Source of the DNA: Phycisphaerae bacterium
Lineage (GTDB): Bacteria > Planctomycetota > Phycisphaerae > Sedimentisphaerales > Anaerobacaceae
Assembly (NCBI GenBank): GCA_017993835.1
Contig: JAGOLX010000014.1
Span: 61,159 to 125,158 of the forward strand
Reading direction: 5' to 3'
Length of the DNA: 64,000 nt
Within the stretch, counting starts at the first letter, position 1, and every line of letters begins with the position of its first letter. The notes below the pieces were generated by a model. That model saw nothing but the letters and a program-made list of their open reading frames with translations, was not told the origin of the DNA and made no database searches. Shown here piece by piece: positions 1-8,880 of this stretch. Position numbers and translations under genes: made by a program.

Positions 1-25
1 TCATCCTGCCGGCAGGCGACTGGCG

Positions 26-118
26 TTTGTCATGCTGAACGAAGTGAAGCATCCGGGCGCCGAACGAGACGTCTCACCATTCGCTGGCCAGATCCTTCGC
101 TTCGCTCAGGATGACAAA
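26..118. repeat. dispersed palindromic repeat
   Basis: The ends are inverted copies (TTTGTCAT at 26-33, ATGACAAA at 111-118). The inside carries GCTGAACGAAGTGAAGCATC-type and GATCCTTCGCTTCGCTCAGG-type segments. This is the well-known intergenic element whose chance translation reads HPERSEGS or LRFAQDD in many bacterial genomes. It sits just upstream of the pyruvate kinase gene and has no coding role that I can see. Confidence 0.6.
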
Positions 119-208
119 GCTCACACCCGCATAGACACGCGCCCGTCCGTGTGATATCCTGCCAACATGCACGTACAACGTGAAACAGTCGATGCAGGAG
201 TCTGTCAT

Positions 209-1285
209 ATGCCGAGGACAAAGATCGTGGCGACGCTGGGACCCGCCAGCAGCAGCTACACCGTGCTGCGCAAGATGGTCCGCGCCGGACTGGACGTGGT
301 CCGATTGAACTTCTCCCACGGGACGCACAAGCAACACCTGGAGAACGTCCATCTCATCCGACGGATCAACAGGAAGTACAGGCGGCGCATCCGCATCATG
401 CAGGACCTCGCAGGCTTCCGCATCCGCATCGGTCACTTCACCGGCGAGAAGACCCGCGTCCTGAAGGACCGCGCCACGGTCTGGCTGACCAACGACGTGC
501 ACGCCGTCGGCGAGAAGACCATTCCCTTCGACTACACGGGCGACCTGACGAAGATCAAGCCCGGCCAGATGATCTACATCGACGACGGCCTGCTCGCCCT
601 GCGGGCCGAGAGCGTCCACGCCGGCAGCATCCGCGCCACCGTCATCGAGGGCGGCATTCTCAAGGAGCGAAAGGGCATCAACATGCCCGGCGCCAATCTG
701 GCGTTCAAGGGCATGACGGACAAGGACCGGCAGGACATCGAGTTCGGCATTCGCAACGAGGTCGATTACATCAGCCTGTCGTTTGTCCGGAACGCCGACG
801 ACGTCCTCGAAGCAGCCGCCATCGTCAAGCCGTACCTGCCCGACTGCCAGATCGTCGCCAAGATCGAGTGCCGCCAGGCGATCCGCAACATCGACGAGAT
901 CCTCGAAGCCGCCGACGGCATCATGATCGCTCGCGGCGACATGGGCGTCGCCATCCCGATCTACGAGGTCCCCGTCATCCAGAAGCAGATCATCCACAAG
1001 TGCAACGCCGCGGGAAAGTTCGTCATCACCGCCACGCAGATGCTCGAACACATGACCGAGAGCAGCCGGCCCACCCGCGCCGAAGTCACCGACGTCGCCA
1101 ACGCCATCCTCGACGGCACCGACTTCGTCATGCTCTCCGCGGAGAGCGCCGTGGGCAAGTACCCCTACGAATCCGTGCGGATGATGAACGAGATCATCAA
1201 GTTCACCGAGGAATCCGAGCCCGAGCTGGCCCGGCTCATCGCGCCAGCCTCCCGCCGGCCCGCGCGTCGGCCACGCAAGAAATGA
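209..1285 (+). CDS. pyk: pyruvate kinase, short form lacking the C-terminal domain
   Basis: Converts phosphoenolpyruvate and ADP to pyruvate and ATP, the last step of glycolysis, in the cytoplasm. The N-terminus ([13 protein letters not shown], then RLNFSHG), the B-domain region (IYIDDG), the substrate-loop region ([15 protein letters not shown]), the [10 protein letters not shown] motif and the K+/ADP-site region [10 protein letters not shown] with [19 protein letters not shown] are all present. The protein has 358 residues against about 470 for usual bacterial enzymes. It stops after [15 protein letters not shown] and a helix, so the allosteric C domain is absent. The ATG at 209 follows AGGAG (196-200); an ATG 14 codons upstream has no such site. 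The stop overlaps the next start (ATGA). Without the C domain, effector control probably differs from standard enzymes (inference). Confidence 0.93.
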   Translation: MPRTKIVATLGPASSSYTVLRKMVRAGLDVVRLNFSHGTHKQHLENVHLIRRINRKYRRRIRIMQDLAGFRIRIGHFTGEKTRVLKDRATVWLTNDVHAVGEKTIPFDYTGDLTKIKPGQMIYIDDGLLALRAESVHAGSIRATVIEGGILKERKGINMPGANLAFKGMTDKDRQDIEFGIRNEVDYISLSFVRNADDVLEAAAIVKPYLPDCQIVAKIECRQAIRNIDEILEAADGIMIARGDMGVAIPIYEVPVIQKQIIHKCNAAGKFVITATQMLEHMTESSRPTRAEVTDVANAILDGTDFVMLSAESAVGKYPYESVRMMNEIIKFTEESEPELARLIAPASRRPARRPRKK

Positions 1286-1833
1286 GCGATTCTCCGCAGA
1301 TCGTCGTGACCCATCGCAGCCAGGTCGAGATCCGACCCGCCCGCGCTGACGACATGGACGCGCTGCTGACCATCGAGCAGCAGTGTTTCGACGTCTACTA
1401 TTACGCCTACTACACGATGGACCGGCGCGACTTCGAGTTCTATCTCGAAGACCCGGAGAGCCTGTTCCTCGCCGCGATCCTGGACGGCCGGCTCGTCGGC
1501 TACGTCCTGGGTCCCATCGAGACGTGGCACGAACCCCCCGCCGCCCACATCGACAGCATCGCGGTCCTACCCGAGTTCCAGCACAAGGGAATCGGTGCCC
1601 GACTGCTGGAGTCCTTCACGGAATCAGTCCGCCGGCAGGGTTGTCGCATCATCACGCTCGAAGTCTCGCCCGCCAACGAGGTCGGCATGGCCTTCTTCGA
1701 CCAGCACGGCTTCCGCAAGGTCCACCGCCTTCGCAACTACTACGGCAGAGGCCTTCACGGCCTGCTCATGGCCGCGATCATGAACCGAAAACCCTCCGAC
1801 GCGGATCGCGAATCTCCAGGAAGGGATTCGTAG
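1282..1833 (+). CDS. GNAT-family N-acetyltransferase, RimI-like
   Basis: A 183-residue acetyl-CoA-dependent N-acetyltransferase. After about 18 residues comes the GNAT fold: [20 protein letters not shown] (beta1/alpha1), LVGYVLG (beta4), then the acetyl-CoA pyrophosphate-binding stretch [20 protein letters not shown], with Q/R-x-x-G-x-G/A represented by QHKGIGA. The C-terminal part [18 protein letters not shown] resembles RimI/ArdH-type enzymes acting on protein N-termini. The start codon overlaps the pyruvate kinase stop by 4 bases, so the pair is probably translationally coupled. The true substrate cannot be told from sequence. Confidence 0.85.
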   Translation: MSDSPQIVVTHRSQVEIRPARADDMDALLTIEQQCFDVYYYAYYTMDRRDFEFYLEDPESLFLAAILDGRLVGYVLGPIETWHEPPAAHIDSIAVLPEFQHKGIGARLLESFTESVRRQGCRIITLEVSPANEVGMAFFDQHGFRKVHRLRNYYGRGLHGLLMAAIMNRKPSDADRESPGRDS

Positions 1834-1845
1834 CGCCGCGTCTGC

Positions 1846-1926
1846 CATTCCCGCGAAAGCGGGAATCCATTCACCAGGTCGCGCCCAGTCCCACGGTTCC
1901 TGGATTCCTGCGTCCGCAGGAATGAC
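1846..1926. repeat. dispersed REP/MITE-like element, full copy
   Basis: Starts with the hairpin ATTCCCGCGAAAGCGGGAAT and ends with GGATTCCTGCGTCCGCAGGAATGAC, so each end can fold on itself and the two ends pair with each other. Further copies lie at 2032-2099, 6365-6390, 20096-20179 and 63051-63134. All are between genes. The 5-prime hairpin resembles the dRS3 type known from Neisseria. Confidence 0.75.
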
Positions 1927-2031
1927 AGAGTCGTGACGAGGGCGTCCACCAGACTTCCGAGGCGCTGTCGCGCCACCCGCCGTGTCAAAGGACTGTGACG
2001 GACTCCCGAGGCGCTGTTCCACCTCACGGCT

Positions 2032-2099
2032 GTCATTCCCGCAAAAGCGGGAATCCATTCACTCGGTCGCGCTCAGTCCCGTGGTTCCTGGATTCCTGC
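2032..2099. repeat. dispersed REP/MITE-like element, copy lacking the last hairpin
   Basis: Second copy of the ATTCCCGC...GCGGGAAT element, 186 bases after the first. The flank is also partly duplicated (CGAGGCGCTGT occurs before each). The right-hand hairpin is lost next to the end of the leftward protease-like gene, whose stop begins at 2106. Confidence 0.7.
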
Positions 2100-2105
2100 C
2101 CCCGA

Positions 2106-5100
2106 TCACGTCGAGGGCAGGCTTTGCGCAGCGCTCTTGCCCGTGACCTGGACGTCGTCGAGGTTCCAGCCGGGACAGGAGATCCAGTCGTCCGTCGGAC
2201 CCATGCCCCAGCGGAACCAGACCGTCGACCGGCCGTCCGCGATGCCCGACGGGACCGCGTACTCCACGTACTGCCAGGCGCTGTCCGAGATGTGCGATTG
2301 CCCGGTCGTCCACAGGTCGGTCCAGGTCGCGCCGTCGTTGGAGACCTGGACGCAGGCGTAGTCGTAGGGCGCCTCGACGACGAGCCACCGCCAGAAGCTC
2401 AGGCGGATATTCGTGAAGCCGGTGCAGTCGATCGGGCCGGTCGTCGCATACCGCGTCTCGCCCAGGCCGTCGGGATAGTCGCCAGCGAGGGCATAGCCCA
2501 GGACGGCGCTGCCGGTGTGCCCATCGTTCGGATCGCCGGTCCAGGAGCCTTGGGCGTTCGGGTCGCCCCAGGCCCAGCCTTCCTCCAACGTCCAGCCCGG
2601 GTCGGTGTCCATGCTCGTGGAGTAGATCGCATCGGGCACGACGGTCACGGACGCATCCCGGCCGAACTGCCGCACACCATCGGTGACCACAAACGAAAGC
2701 GTGTACGTCGCGAAGGCCTGATCGACCGTCGGCTTCCAGTGCAGCGTGAGCGTCTGGGGATCGTACCACGCGCCGTTCGGCAGGTTGCCGACGGACCATC
2801 GCAGGGGCAGATTCGCAGGGTTCGAGGCGGTGACGTGCACTTCGACCCGCTCGCCCGGACGGACCTCCGTCGGGACCGTGATCGTATCCAACTGGGGCGC
2901 CGGGGCCGTCCACCCGGAGTTCTGCGCGTCATGATGGGCCTGGCCCCAATCGACCAGCTCGGGCGCGTACGAACCCGGAAGGTCCAGCACGTGGAAGCGG
3001 AAGTCGTCCGCGGCCACCATGATCTCGATATCGCCGTCCGCGTCGAGATCGGCCACCGCAGGGCTCACCTGGACGTCGGCCGCCAGATTCAGCATGGGGA
3101 ATCCCGGCGTGACCGAGCCGTCGGCCTCCCAGGCCATGAAGGGTTCGCCGCCCGGGGCGACGATGAGTTCCTTGAGCCCGTCGCCGTCGATATCCGCGAT
3201 CAGCGGAATGCACCGCAACGGGGTGCCCATGATCGATTTGGGCCAGCCTGCGTCGGTCCGCAGCTTGCCCTGGTGGTCGAACGCGTAGACGCGAGTGAAG
3301 ACGTATTCGTCGCTCTCCACGAGCGTATTGACGTAGACCTCGCCCAGACCGTCCCCGTCGAGGTCGCCCACACAGATCCCTCCCGCCGAGTCGAGCGAAT
3401 CGTCGGTCTTCGTCCTCCAGACCGTCGTCCCGTCGGCGCGAACGGCCAGGACCTCCTCTTCGGCGCAGAAGACCATCTCCGTCGTCCCGTCGCCCTCGAG
3501 ATCCGCGAAGACCACGCCCTTGGGACTGCCGCCCTTCCACCGGGCGATCTGCTGGCCCCGTGAATCGAGGAGGAACGTATAGAGTCGGGTCGTCAGTCCC
3601 GGGCCGTACCCGCTCAGCCCGATCTCCACGTCCCCGTCGCGGTCCATATCCGCCGCGGCCAGCGGTCCCTCCGACGTGTACCGTCTCGCCCAGAACGGCG
3701 TCCCGTCGCCTTGCAGCGCGATCAGCCCGTCCGTGCTGCTGGACTCGTAGTCCAGCGCCACGAGGATCTCGCTGTCCCCGTCGCCGTCGAGATCCGCCAG
3801 AACCGGACCGGCGGTGACGTAGCCGTAGTACCCGCCCACCCAGGCGGGCCACTCGTCCTCGACCAGCTCGCCAGTGTCGATGTGATAGGCATACACCTCG
3901 CCGTCGTACTCGCAGCTTACGACGACCTCGTAATCGCCGTCGCCGTCGATGTCCCCGACCGCCAGGCCCGTCGCCCAGGCATAACCCAGATCGACCGGCC
4001 AGTTCGGCAGCGACCTGCCGTCGGCCGTCCAGATGTCCACCGTGGACTCTTCGATGTAACCGCTGTAATCGACGAGCGAATGGATGATCTCCGTTCGACC
4101 GTCGCCGTCGATGTCCATGCAGATCGGACTGCTCATATAGTAGATGTAGTACCGCTCGTCCGGCGTCGCGTCCTGGAACGTCGGCCAGCCCGTCTGCGGC
4201 GTCGCGTCGGTGACCCCGAACGACCGGTAGTCCGTGTGCGTCCGTCCGCCCCTCGTCACGCGGATCCGCAGCTCGTACGTCCCCACCCCCGGGTTGGGCA
4301 GCGACAGACGCACCAGCGCGTTCGGATCGCTCGGCGCATCGCCTGCACAGATGGCGGTCCAGGCGGGGACGCCGTACACGCGGTAATCGAGCCGATACGT
4401 GTCCCCATAGGCGAAGACGCACAGATCAATCGCGTTGCCGTCCGATGCGTAGACCTGGTTGGCCGCCGGGGAAAAGACCTCGCCCAGCGGCTGGGGCTCG
4501 TCCGCCGCCAGCAGGGCCGAATACGCGTTCACGCGCCCCGTCCCGATGTACCCTGCGTTCGGGTCCACGTCGCCATAGTAGACCGGATCGGTCGTATTCT
4601 CAAGGATCGCGCGGGCTTCGAGGCTCGTCAGGTCCGGGCGATGGGCGAACAGCAGGGCCGCCACCGCCGCCACGTAGGGCGACGAAAACGAAGTCCCGGC
4701 CGTCGCGACGTACTTCTCGTTCACCGTGGTCGTCACGATGTCGGTGCCCGGCGCCGCGATGTCCACCCAGTTGCCGAACGTGCTGTGTCCGGTCTTGACA
4801 TCCTCGCCGTTGGTGGAGGCGACCGCCAGCACGTTGGGGTAGCCCGCCGGGAAGACCACCCGGCTCGTATCCGAGTTGCCCGCGCTGGCGACCAGGAGCA
4901 CGCCCTGCTCGTAGGCGCTGTCGATCGCCGTGCGGACCACCACGTCGCCGGCGGGACCGAACTCGTCGCCGCCGAAGCTCATATTGACGATCCGCGCGCC
5001 GTTGGCCGCCGCGTAGTCCAGCGATCCCGCCACATCGTCGGACTTGAAGTCCTCGCTCAACTGCAACACCATGACGCTGCACTGCCAGTTGACGCCGACG

Positions 5101-5888
5101 ACGCCTTTGCCGTTGTTGCCGACCGCCGCGATGACGCCCGCCACCTGCGTCTCGTGGCTGTCCCACGGCTCCATGTCCCCGTCCCCGGTCCGGAAGTTCC
5201 ACCCGTGTACGTCGTCCACGAATCCGTTGCCGTCATCGTCGATCTGGTTGCCCGGGATTTCCCCTGCATTGACCCAGATGTTGTCCTTGAGGTCCGGGTG
5301 GTTCACGTCGGTCCCCGTGCCGAGGATCGCGACCACCACGTCCCGACTGCCCGTCGAAATGTCCCACGCGTCCTCCATCTGGATGAGCTGGTGGGCGTAC
5401 TGATCGGGAAACTCCGGATCGTTCGGCGTCTGGCAGATGTGGTAGATATAGTTCGGCTGGGCGAACTCGACCGCGGGATCGGCCGCCAGCTCCTCGCACA
5501 GGCTCTCCACGTCCCGCTCGGTCTTGAGCACGTAGAACCGCAGCAGGTCCCGCGACCGCTGCGCGGAGGCGATGTTCAGGCTCGCGCCGAGCTTGCCCCG
5601 TCGAGCCTGCTCGTGTACACGCTGGAACACGGGTCCCGCGTTCTCGACCCCAAACTTCGACCGCAGGCGCAGAAGGTCCGTATCATGCGTCCGGACGGCG
5701 CCCCCGGTAGTCTTGAACTGGACGATCACCTCGCCCGGCACGAAGCTCGGTCTTCGCTTTTGGCTCGCGATCGAGCGTTTGACGACATCCCGCGACGTCT
5801 CGGCCTCCTGGCCCGTAGCCAGTCCGCCCGCCAGGGCAATCCACAACGCGACCACGACGCTCCACGAGCTTCGGCCGATGGCTCTCAT
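2106..5888 (-). CDS. secreted subtilisin-like (S8) protein with FG-GAP repeats; catalytic Asp replaced
   Basis: 1260 residues. Start ATG at 5888 after GGAGGA; signal peptide at residues 1-26 (hydrophobic VVVALWIALAGGLA). Residues about 45-150 look like a fervidolysin-type propeptide and 175-440 are an S8 domain. The oxyanion Asn (N338, SAGNSD), catalytic Ser (S400, GTSFSSP) and His (H245, DSHETQVAG) are visible. The usual catalytic Asp of the DTG motif is Gly: the sequence reads AILGTGTDVNHPDL (G190). Then come about eight FG-GAP/VCBS Ca-binding repeats (DxDGDGxxE), probably a beta-propeller, an Ig/cadherin-like domain and a C-terminal jelly-roll-like domain. It is extracellular or surface-bound. 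Either a pseudoprotease or an enzyme with shifted chemistry. It is transcribed alone. Confidence 0.88.
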   Translation of the reverse strand: MRAIGRSSWSVVVALWIALAGGLATGQEAETSRDVVKRSIASQKRRPSFVPGEVIVQFKTTGGAVRTHDTDLLRLRSKFGVENAGPVFQRVHEQARRGKLGASLNIASAQRSRDLLRFYVLKTERDVESLCEELAADPAVEFAQPNYIYHICQTPNDPEFPDQYAHQLIQMEDAWDISTGSRDVVVAILGTGTDVNHPDLKDNIWVNAGEIPGNQIDDDGNGFVDDVHGWNFRTGDGDMEPWDSHETQVAGVIAAVGNNGKGVVGVNWQCSVMVLQLSEDFKSDDVAGSLDYAAANGARIVNMSFGGDEFGPAGDVVVRTAIDSAYEQGVLLVASAGNSDTSRVVFPAGYPNVLAVASTNGEDVKTGHSTFGNWVDIAAPGTDIVTTTVNEKYVATAGTSFSSPYVAAVAALLFAHRPDLTSLEARAILENTTDPVYYGDVDPNAGYIGTGRVNAYSALLAADEPQPLGEVFSPAANQVYASDGNAIDLCVFAYGDTYRLDYRVYGVPAWTAICAGDAPSDPNALVRLSLPNPGVGTYELRIRVTRGGRTHTDYRSFGVTDATPQTGWPTFQDATPDERYYIYYMSSPICMDIDGDGRTEIIHSLVDYSGYIEESTVDIWTADGRSLPNWPVDLGYAWATGLAVGDIDGDGDYEVVVSCEYDGEVYAYHIDTGELVEDEWPAWVGGYYGYVTAGPVLADLDGDGDSEILVALDYESSSTDGLIALQGDGTPFWARRYTSEGPLAAADMDRDGDVEIGLSGYGPGLTTRLYTFLLDSRGQQIARWKGGSPKGVVFADLEGDGTTEMVFCAEEEVLAVRADGTTVWRTKTDDSLDSAGGICVGDLDGDGLGEVYVNTLVESDEYVFTRVYAFDHQGKLRTDAGWPKSIMGTPLRCIPLIADIDGDGLKELIVAPGGEPFMAWEADGSVTPGFPMLNLAADVQVSPAVADLDADGDIEIMVAADDFRFHVLDLPGSYAPELVDWGQAHHDAQNSGWTAPAPQLDTITVPTEVRPGERVEVHVTASNPANLPLRWSVGNLPNGAWYDPQTLTLHWKPTVDQAFATYTLSFVVTDGVRQFGRDASVTVVPDAIYSTSMDTDPGWTLEEGWAWGDPNAQGSWTGDPNDGHTGSAVLGYALAGDYPDGLGETRYATTGPIDCTGFTNIRLSFWRWLVVEAPYDYACVQVSNDGATWTDLWTTGQSHISDSAWQYVEYAVPSGIADGRSTVWFRWGMGPTDDWISCPGWNLDDVQVTGKSAAQSLPST

Positions 5889-6040
5889 GATGCTCCTCCC
5901 AAGCTCAAATCGTTCCCCTCGCTCCCAAAGCACGCCCCCCCGCGAGGCTCACCCTATTATATCGGCCCGTTTCGCCCACGGGAAGAGGATAATGTCCTCC
6001 GCCAGCAGGGCGAACGCAACATCGCGGCACGACTCTCGCG

Positions 6041-6120
6041 GATGTCATGGCGAGGAGCATCGCGACGAAGCAATCTCAACTCCCGCCGTGAGAGATTGCT
6101 TCGCTCCGCTCGCAATGACA
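6041..6120. repeat. dispersed palindromic repeat
   Basis: Contains the perfect 11-base inverted repeat GAAGCAATCTC (6067-6077) and GAGATTGCTTC (6092-6102), followed by GCTCCGCTCGCAATGACA. It is a widespread intergenic element type; its function is unknown. Confidence 0.6.
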
Positions 6121-6138
6121 TTCCCGCCAGCTCTCGGA

Positions 6139-6312
6139 AACGACCTCGCGTTCGCCACACCCGCGCCGACGGGTTCTCAAGAGGACCAAGGGGCTCAAGA
6201 AGACCAAGAATTGGAATGTGAGCCCCTTGAGCCTCTTGAGCTTCTTGCCCCTCTTGAGCCCCTTGGCCTTCTTGACCCTCTTGAGCCTCTTGACCTTCTT
6301 GACCCTCTTCAC
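6139..6312. repeat. inverted-repeat partner (left) plus CTTGAGCC-type tandem run
   Basis: 6139-6244 is an inverted copy of 8881-8986. A 45-base core (6195-6239) is identical to the reverse complement of 8887-8931, and the outer parts are diverged. From 6220 to 6312 there are irregular tandem units such as CTTGAGCCTCTTGACC. The two copies enclose the primase/helicase-like gene at 6644-8857. Confidence 0.75.
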
Positions 6313-6364
6313 GGACGAACGGTCGGTCGCGACCGGTCCCCGTCATGTCATTCCCGCCCTGTTA

Positions 6365-6390
6365 TGTCATTCCCGCGAAAGCGGGAATCC
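6365..6390. repeat. dispersed REP element, left half only
   Basis: TGTCATTCCCGCG followed by AAAGCGGGAATCC: the 5-prime hairpin of the element seen in full at 1846-1926. A degenerate half (TGTCATTCCCGCC) lies just before it. Confidence 0.65.
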
Positions 6391-6413
6391 CCCTTGAGGC
6401 ACTGGGAATAGGA

Positions 6414-6544
6414 CAATTCGTGCAACATCTGAAAAGGCAAAACGCCCGCGACACAAGAATTTTTTTATTCGTTGTCCATCAAACACTTGCGTGGTTTTTG
6501 CATGGTTCTCTTGCACAGAATTTTCGACCAATTCGTGCAACATC
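6414..6544. repeat. pair of 16-bp direct repeats upstream of primase-like gene
   Basis: CAATTCGTGCAACATC occurs at 6414-6429 and again at 6529-6544, around an A/T-rich stretch. The second copy ends 99 bases before the start codon of the primase/helicase-like gene. It could be an operator pair, or an iteron-like remnant of the element the gene came from; two copies are too few to decide. Confidence 0.4.
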
Positions 6545-6643
6545 GGGCAAGGGTAGAGGGACGCCCAAGTCCCGAAGGGGCCTTCCAGGCCCGGGCGGGC
6601 GTCCGGAAAACTGATGGTTCAGGCGATGTCATGGAGGTGAGAA

Positions 6644-8857
6644 ATGAGCCTCAGCCCGTTCGAGCTGGTCCTGTCGAAGCTGCCGGAAGCCCGTCCGATC
6701 AACGGGACCTCGCAGAAGGCATGGAAGGCCTGCTGTCCCGCCCACGCGGACGACAAGCCCAGCCTGTGCGTCAGTCTGGGAGAGGAGGGTCGCGCGTTGG
6801 TTCACTGCTACGCAGGCTGCCCGCCGGAAGCGGTGGTCGCGGCCCTGGGCCTGTCCATGGCCGACCTGATGCCGTTGAACGAAAGAGAGAAGGTAAGAAG
6901 ATCAGAAGGTCAGAAGGTCGGAGAGTCGGCCTTGCGCGACGGGAGCCTGGGAGCGAACCGGGCTGTCCGACCTTCTGACTTTCTCCACTTCTCACCTTCT
7001 TCTTCGCCCGACGACTACGAGACCGCGGAGCAAGCCATCGACGCGATGGAGCGCCGTCTCGGTCCCTGCTCGCGGACATGGGTCTATCACGACGACTGCG
7101 AGGACCCCGTCGGTTTCATCCTCCGCTGGGACACCGATCGGGGCAAGGAGATCCGACCTGTGAGTCGGCACGGGAATCGCTGGGTCCTGGGCGGGATGGC
7201 CACGCCGCGACCGCTCTATCGGCTCGTCGAGCTGCTCAAACGTCGCGACGAGCGGGTCTACGTCACCGAGGGCGAGAAGGCCGCCGATGCCGGCATCAGC
7301 CTGGGTCTGCTCGCGACCACCAGTCCGCACGGCTCTGCCAGTGCCCGCAAGGCCGACTGGCGGGTCCTCGCGGGACGCGACGTGGTCCTCCTGCCCGACA
7401 ACGACGACGCGGGACGACGCTACGCCCAGGACGTGGCCTCGATCCTGCTGGGCCTGAACCCGCCTGCGACGGTGCGGATCGTCGCGCTGCCCGAGCTGGA
7501 GCCCAAGGGCGACCTCTACGACTGGGTCGAGCGTCACGACGCGGTCGAGTCGAAGGACCTGCGGACCCGCCTGGAGCGCCTGGTGGACGCGGAGCCACTG
7601 ACGCGTGACTCGTCGCTCGTCGCTAGTCGCTCGGACGCTCCGTCGGCGCTGGACGCGTCCTGCGAGGGACGAGACCCGAGCGACGCGGGACGGCGGGGAA
7701 CGCCCGACCGCGTCATGACGAACGCCAGGACGCGAACTCCCGACGTCACGATATGCGCCCGCCCGATCGTGACGTGCGTCGCAGACGCCCAAAGGACCCC
7801 GGTCCGCTGGCTGTGGCCGCGTCGCATGGCGCTCGGTCGGATCTCCCTGCTGGTCGGCCGTCCGGGCGAGGGCAAGAGCGTCTTGACGATCGACATGGCG
7901 GCCCACGTCTCTCGCGGCCTGCCCTGGCCCGACGGAACCGCCTGTCCCCAGGGCTCCGTCCTGCTGATCGGCGCCGAGGACGACCTCGGGGACACGATCT
8001 ACCCGCGCCTCGAGAACCACGGCGCGGACTTGGGGCGCATCCATCTGATGCACATGGTCGAGCGTCCCGACCCGGACGGCGGCTGGTACGAGGACCTGTT
8101 CACCCTGGCGGACGTGAAGACCCTGGAGGCGGCGCTGCAGGAGCGTCCCGATTGCAGGCTCGTCGTGGTGGACCCGATCGGCTCGTTCCTGGGCGGTCGG
8201 ACGGACGCCCATCGCGACAACGAAGTCCGCTCGGTCCTGATGCCGGTGTCCCATCTGGCGGAACAGTACGGCTGCGCGGTCGTGGTCGTGGCGCATCGTC
8301 GCAAGAGTCCCGGCGGGCACGCCGACGACATGGCCATGGGCAGCCGGGCCTTCACCGGAGTCGCCCGCGCCGTCTTGCACCTCACCCGCGACGCCCACAA
8401 TAAGGAACGCCGCCTCCTGCTGTCCGGCAAGAACAACCTCGCGAAGGAGCAGCCGGGCCTGGCCTTCACCATCGAGACTCTGCCCGACGACACCCCCAGG
8501 ATCCGCTGGGAGTCGGAGCCCATCGATCTGACCGCCGACGAAGCCCTCCGCGACGAGAACGCGCCGCCTTCGGACGCCAAGCGCACCGCCCTGGACGACG
8601 CGATGGCCTGGCTCCAGGACACCCTGGCGGAAGGCCCGCTGCCGAGCGAGGAAATCCGCGACCAAGCCCAAGCCGACGGCATCAGCGAAACGACGCTGAA
8701 ACGAGCCAAGCAACGCCTGGGCATCCGCGCTTTTCGGGAAGTTCGAGCCGATGATGCGGCGTGGTTCTGGTCCCTGCCCCAAGAGCCCGAGGGAACCCAG
8801 AGCCGTGGGAACCAGGAGGTCGAGGAATCCCTCGCGGCGTCAACAAGCGAATGGTGA
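6644..8857 (+). CDS. phage/plasmid-type primase-helicase: zinc finger, TOPRIM, RecA-like ATPase, winged helix
   Basis: 737 residues; ATG after GGAGGTGAG. Order of parts: a CHC2-type zinc finger (C31-P-A-H34, then C55 and C59), a linker, a TOPRIM domain (YVTEGEK with E210; LLPDNDDAG with D252/D254), a second linker, an AAA_25/RepA-like ATPase (Walker A GRPGEGKS; Walker B VVVDPIGSF) and a C-terminal winged-helix-like segment. Proteins of this build prime and unwind DNA for phages, plasmids or integrated elements. No integrase, origin or capsid gene is near, so this may be a stranded or domesticated replication gene. Both linkers are encoded by palindromic repeat DNA (6886-7008 and 7601-7692). 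Flanked by inverted 106-bp repeats. Confidence 0.85.
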   Translation: MSLSPFELVLSKLPEARPINGTSQKAWKACCPAHADDKPSLCVSLGEEGRALVHCYAGCPPEAVVAALGLSMADLMPLNEREKVRRSEGQKVGESALRDGSLGANRAVRPSDFLHFSPSSSPDDYETAEQAIDAMERRLGPCSRTWVYHDDCEDPVGFILRWDTDRGKEIRPVSRHGNRWVLGGMATPRPLYRLVELLKRRDERVYVTEGEKAADAGISLGLLATTSPHGSASARKADWRVLAGRDVVLLPDNDDAGRRYAQDVASILLGLNPPATVRIVALPELEPKGDLYDWVERHDAVESKDLRTRLERLVDAEPLTRDSSLVASRSDAPSALDASCEGRDPSDAGRRGTPDRVMTNARTRTPDVTICARPIVTCVADAQRTPVRWLWPRRMALGRISLLVGRPGEGKSVLTIDMAAHVSRGLPWPDGTACPQGSVLLIGAEDDLGDTIYPRLENHGADLGRIHLMHMVERPDPDGGWYEDLFTLADVKTLEAALQERPDCRLVVVDPIGSFLGGRTDAHRDNEVRSVLMPVSHLAEQYGCAVVVVAHRRKSPGGHADDMAMGSRAFTGVARAVLHLTRDAHNKERRLLLSGKNNLAKEQPGLAFTIETLPDDTPRIRWESEPIDLTADEALRDENAPPSDAKRTALDDAMAWLQDTLAEGPLPSEEIRDQAQADGISETTLKRAKQRLGIRAFREVRADDAAWFWSLPQEPEGTQSRGNQEVEESLAASTSEW
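6886..7008 (+). repeat. palindromic element inserted in frame in the primase-like gene
   Basis: GTCAGAAGGTCGGA (6909-6922) and its exact reverse complement (6966-6979) lie inside longer imperfect arms made of AGAAGGT-type units. The element encodes residues of about 82-121, a low-complexity linker between zinc finger and TOPRIM domain, without breaking the frame. Confidence 0.65.
7601..7692 (+). repeat. second imperfect inverted repeat inside the primase-like gene
   Basis: CTCGTCG-type units at 7601-7635 face GACGAGACCCGAGCGACG-type sequence at 7669-7692. It encodes a Ser/Arg/Asp-rich linker of about 30-35 residues between the TOPRIM and ATPase domains. The pairing is less perfect than in the first element. 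Confidence 0.4.
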
Positions 8858-8880
8858 TCGCCCGCTGGACGGGACGGGCA

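Larger units (their letters stand above)
5889..6643. other. 755-bp intergenic region rich in dispersed repeats
   Basis: Lies between the divergent protease-like gene and primase-like gene. It holds at least four different repeat types (6041-6120, 6139-6312, 6365-6390 and a direct repeat at 6414-6544). I see no supportable gene in it. Base composition drops to A/T-rich at about 6450-6530. Confidence 0.7.

Noticed and set aside
30..221. 63-codon minus-strand frame at the window start
   Set aside because: It is the chance translation of the dispersed repeat at 26-118 (contains HPERSEGS).
3711..6221. 836-codon plus-strand frame opposite the S8 protein gene
   Set aside because: Shadow of the FG-GAP repeats; it runs through intergenic repeats at its end.
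6220..6312. Possible CRISPR array in the CTTGAGCC tandem run
   Set aside because: Units are short, irregular and contiguous, with no spacers and no cas genes.
6644..8857. Prophage or integrated plasmid around the primase-like gene
   Set aside because: No integrase, tRNA attachment site, capsid, repressor or partition gene nearby; neighbours are ordinary chromosomal genes.
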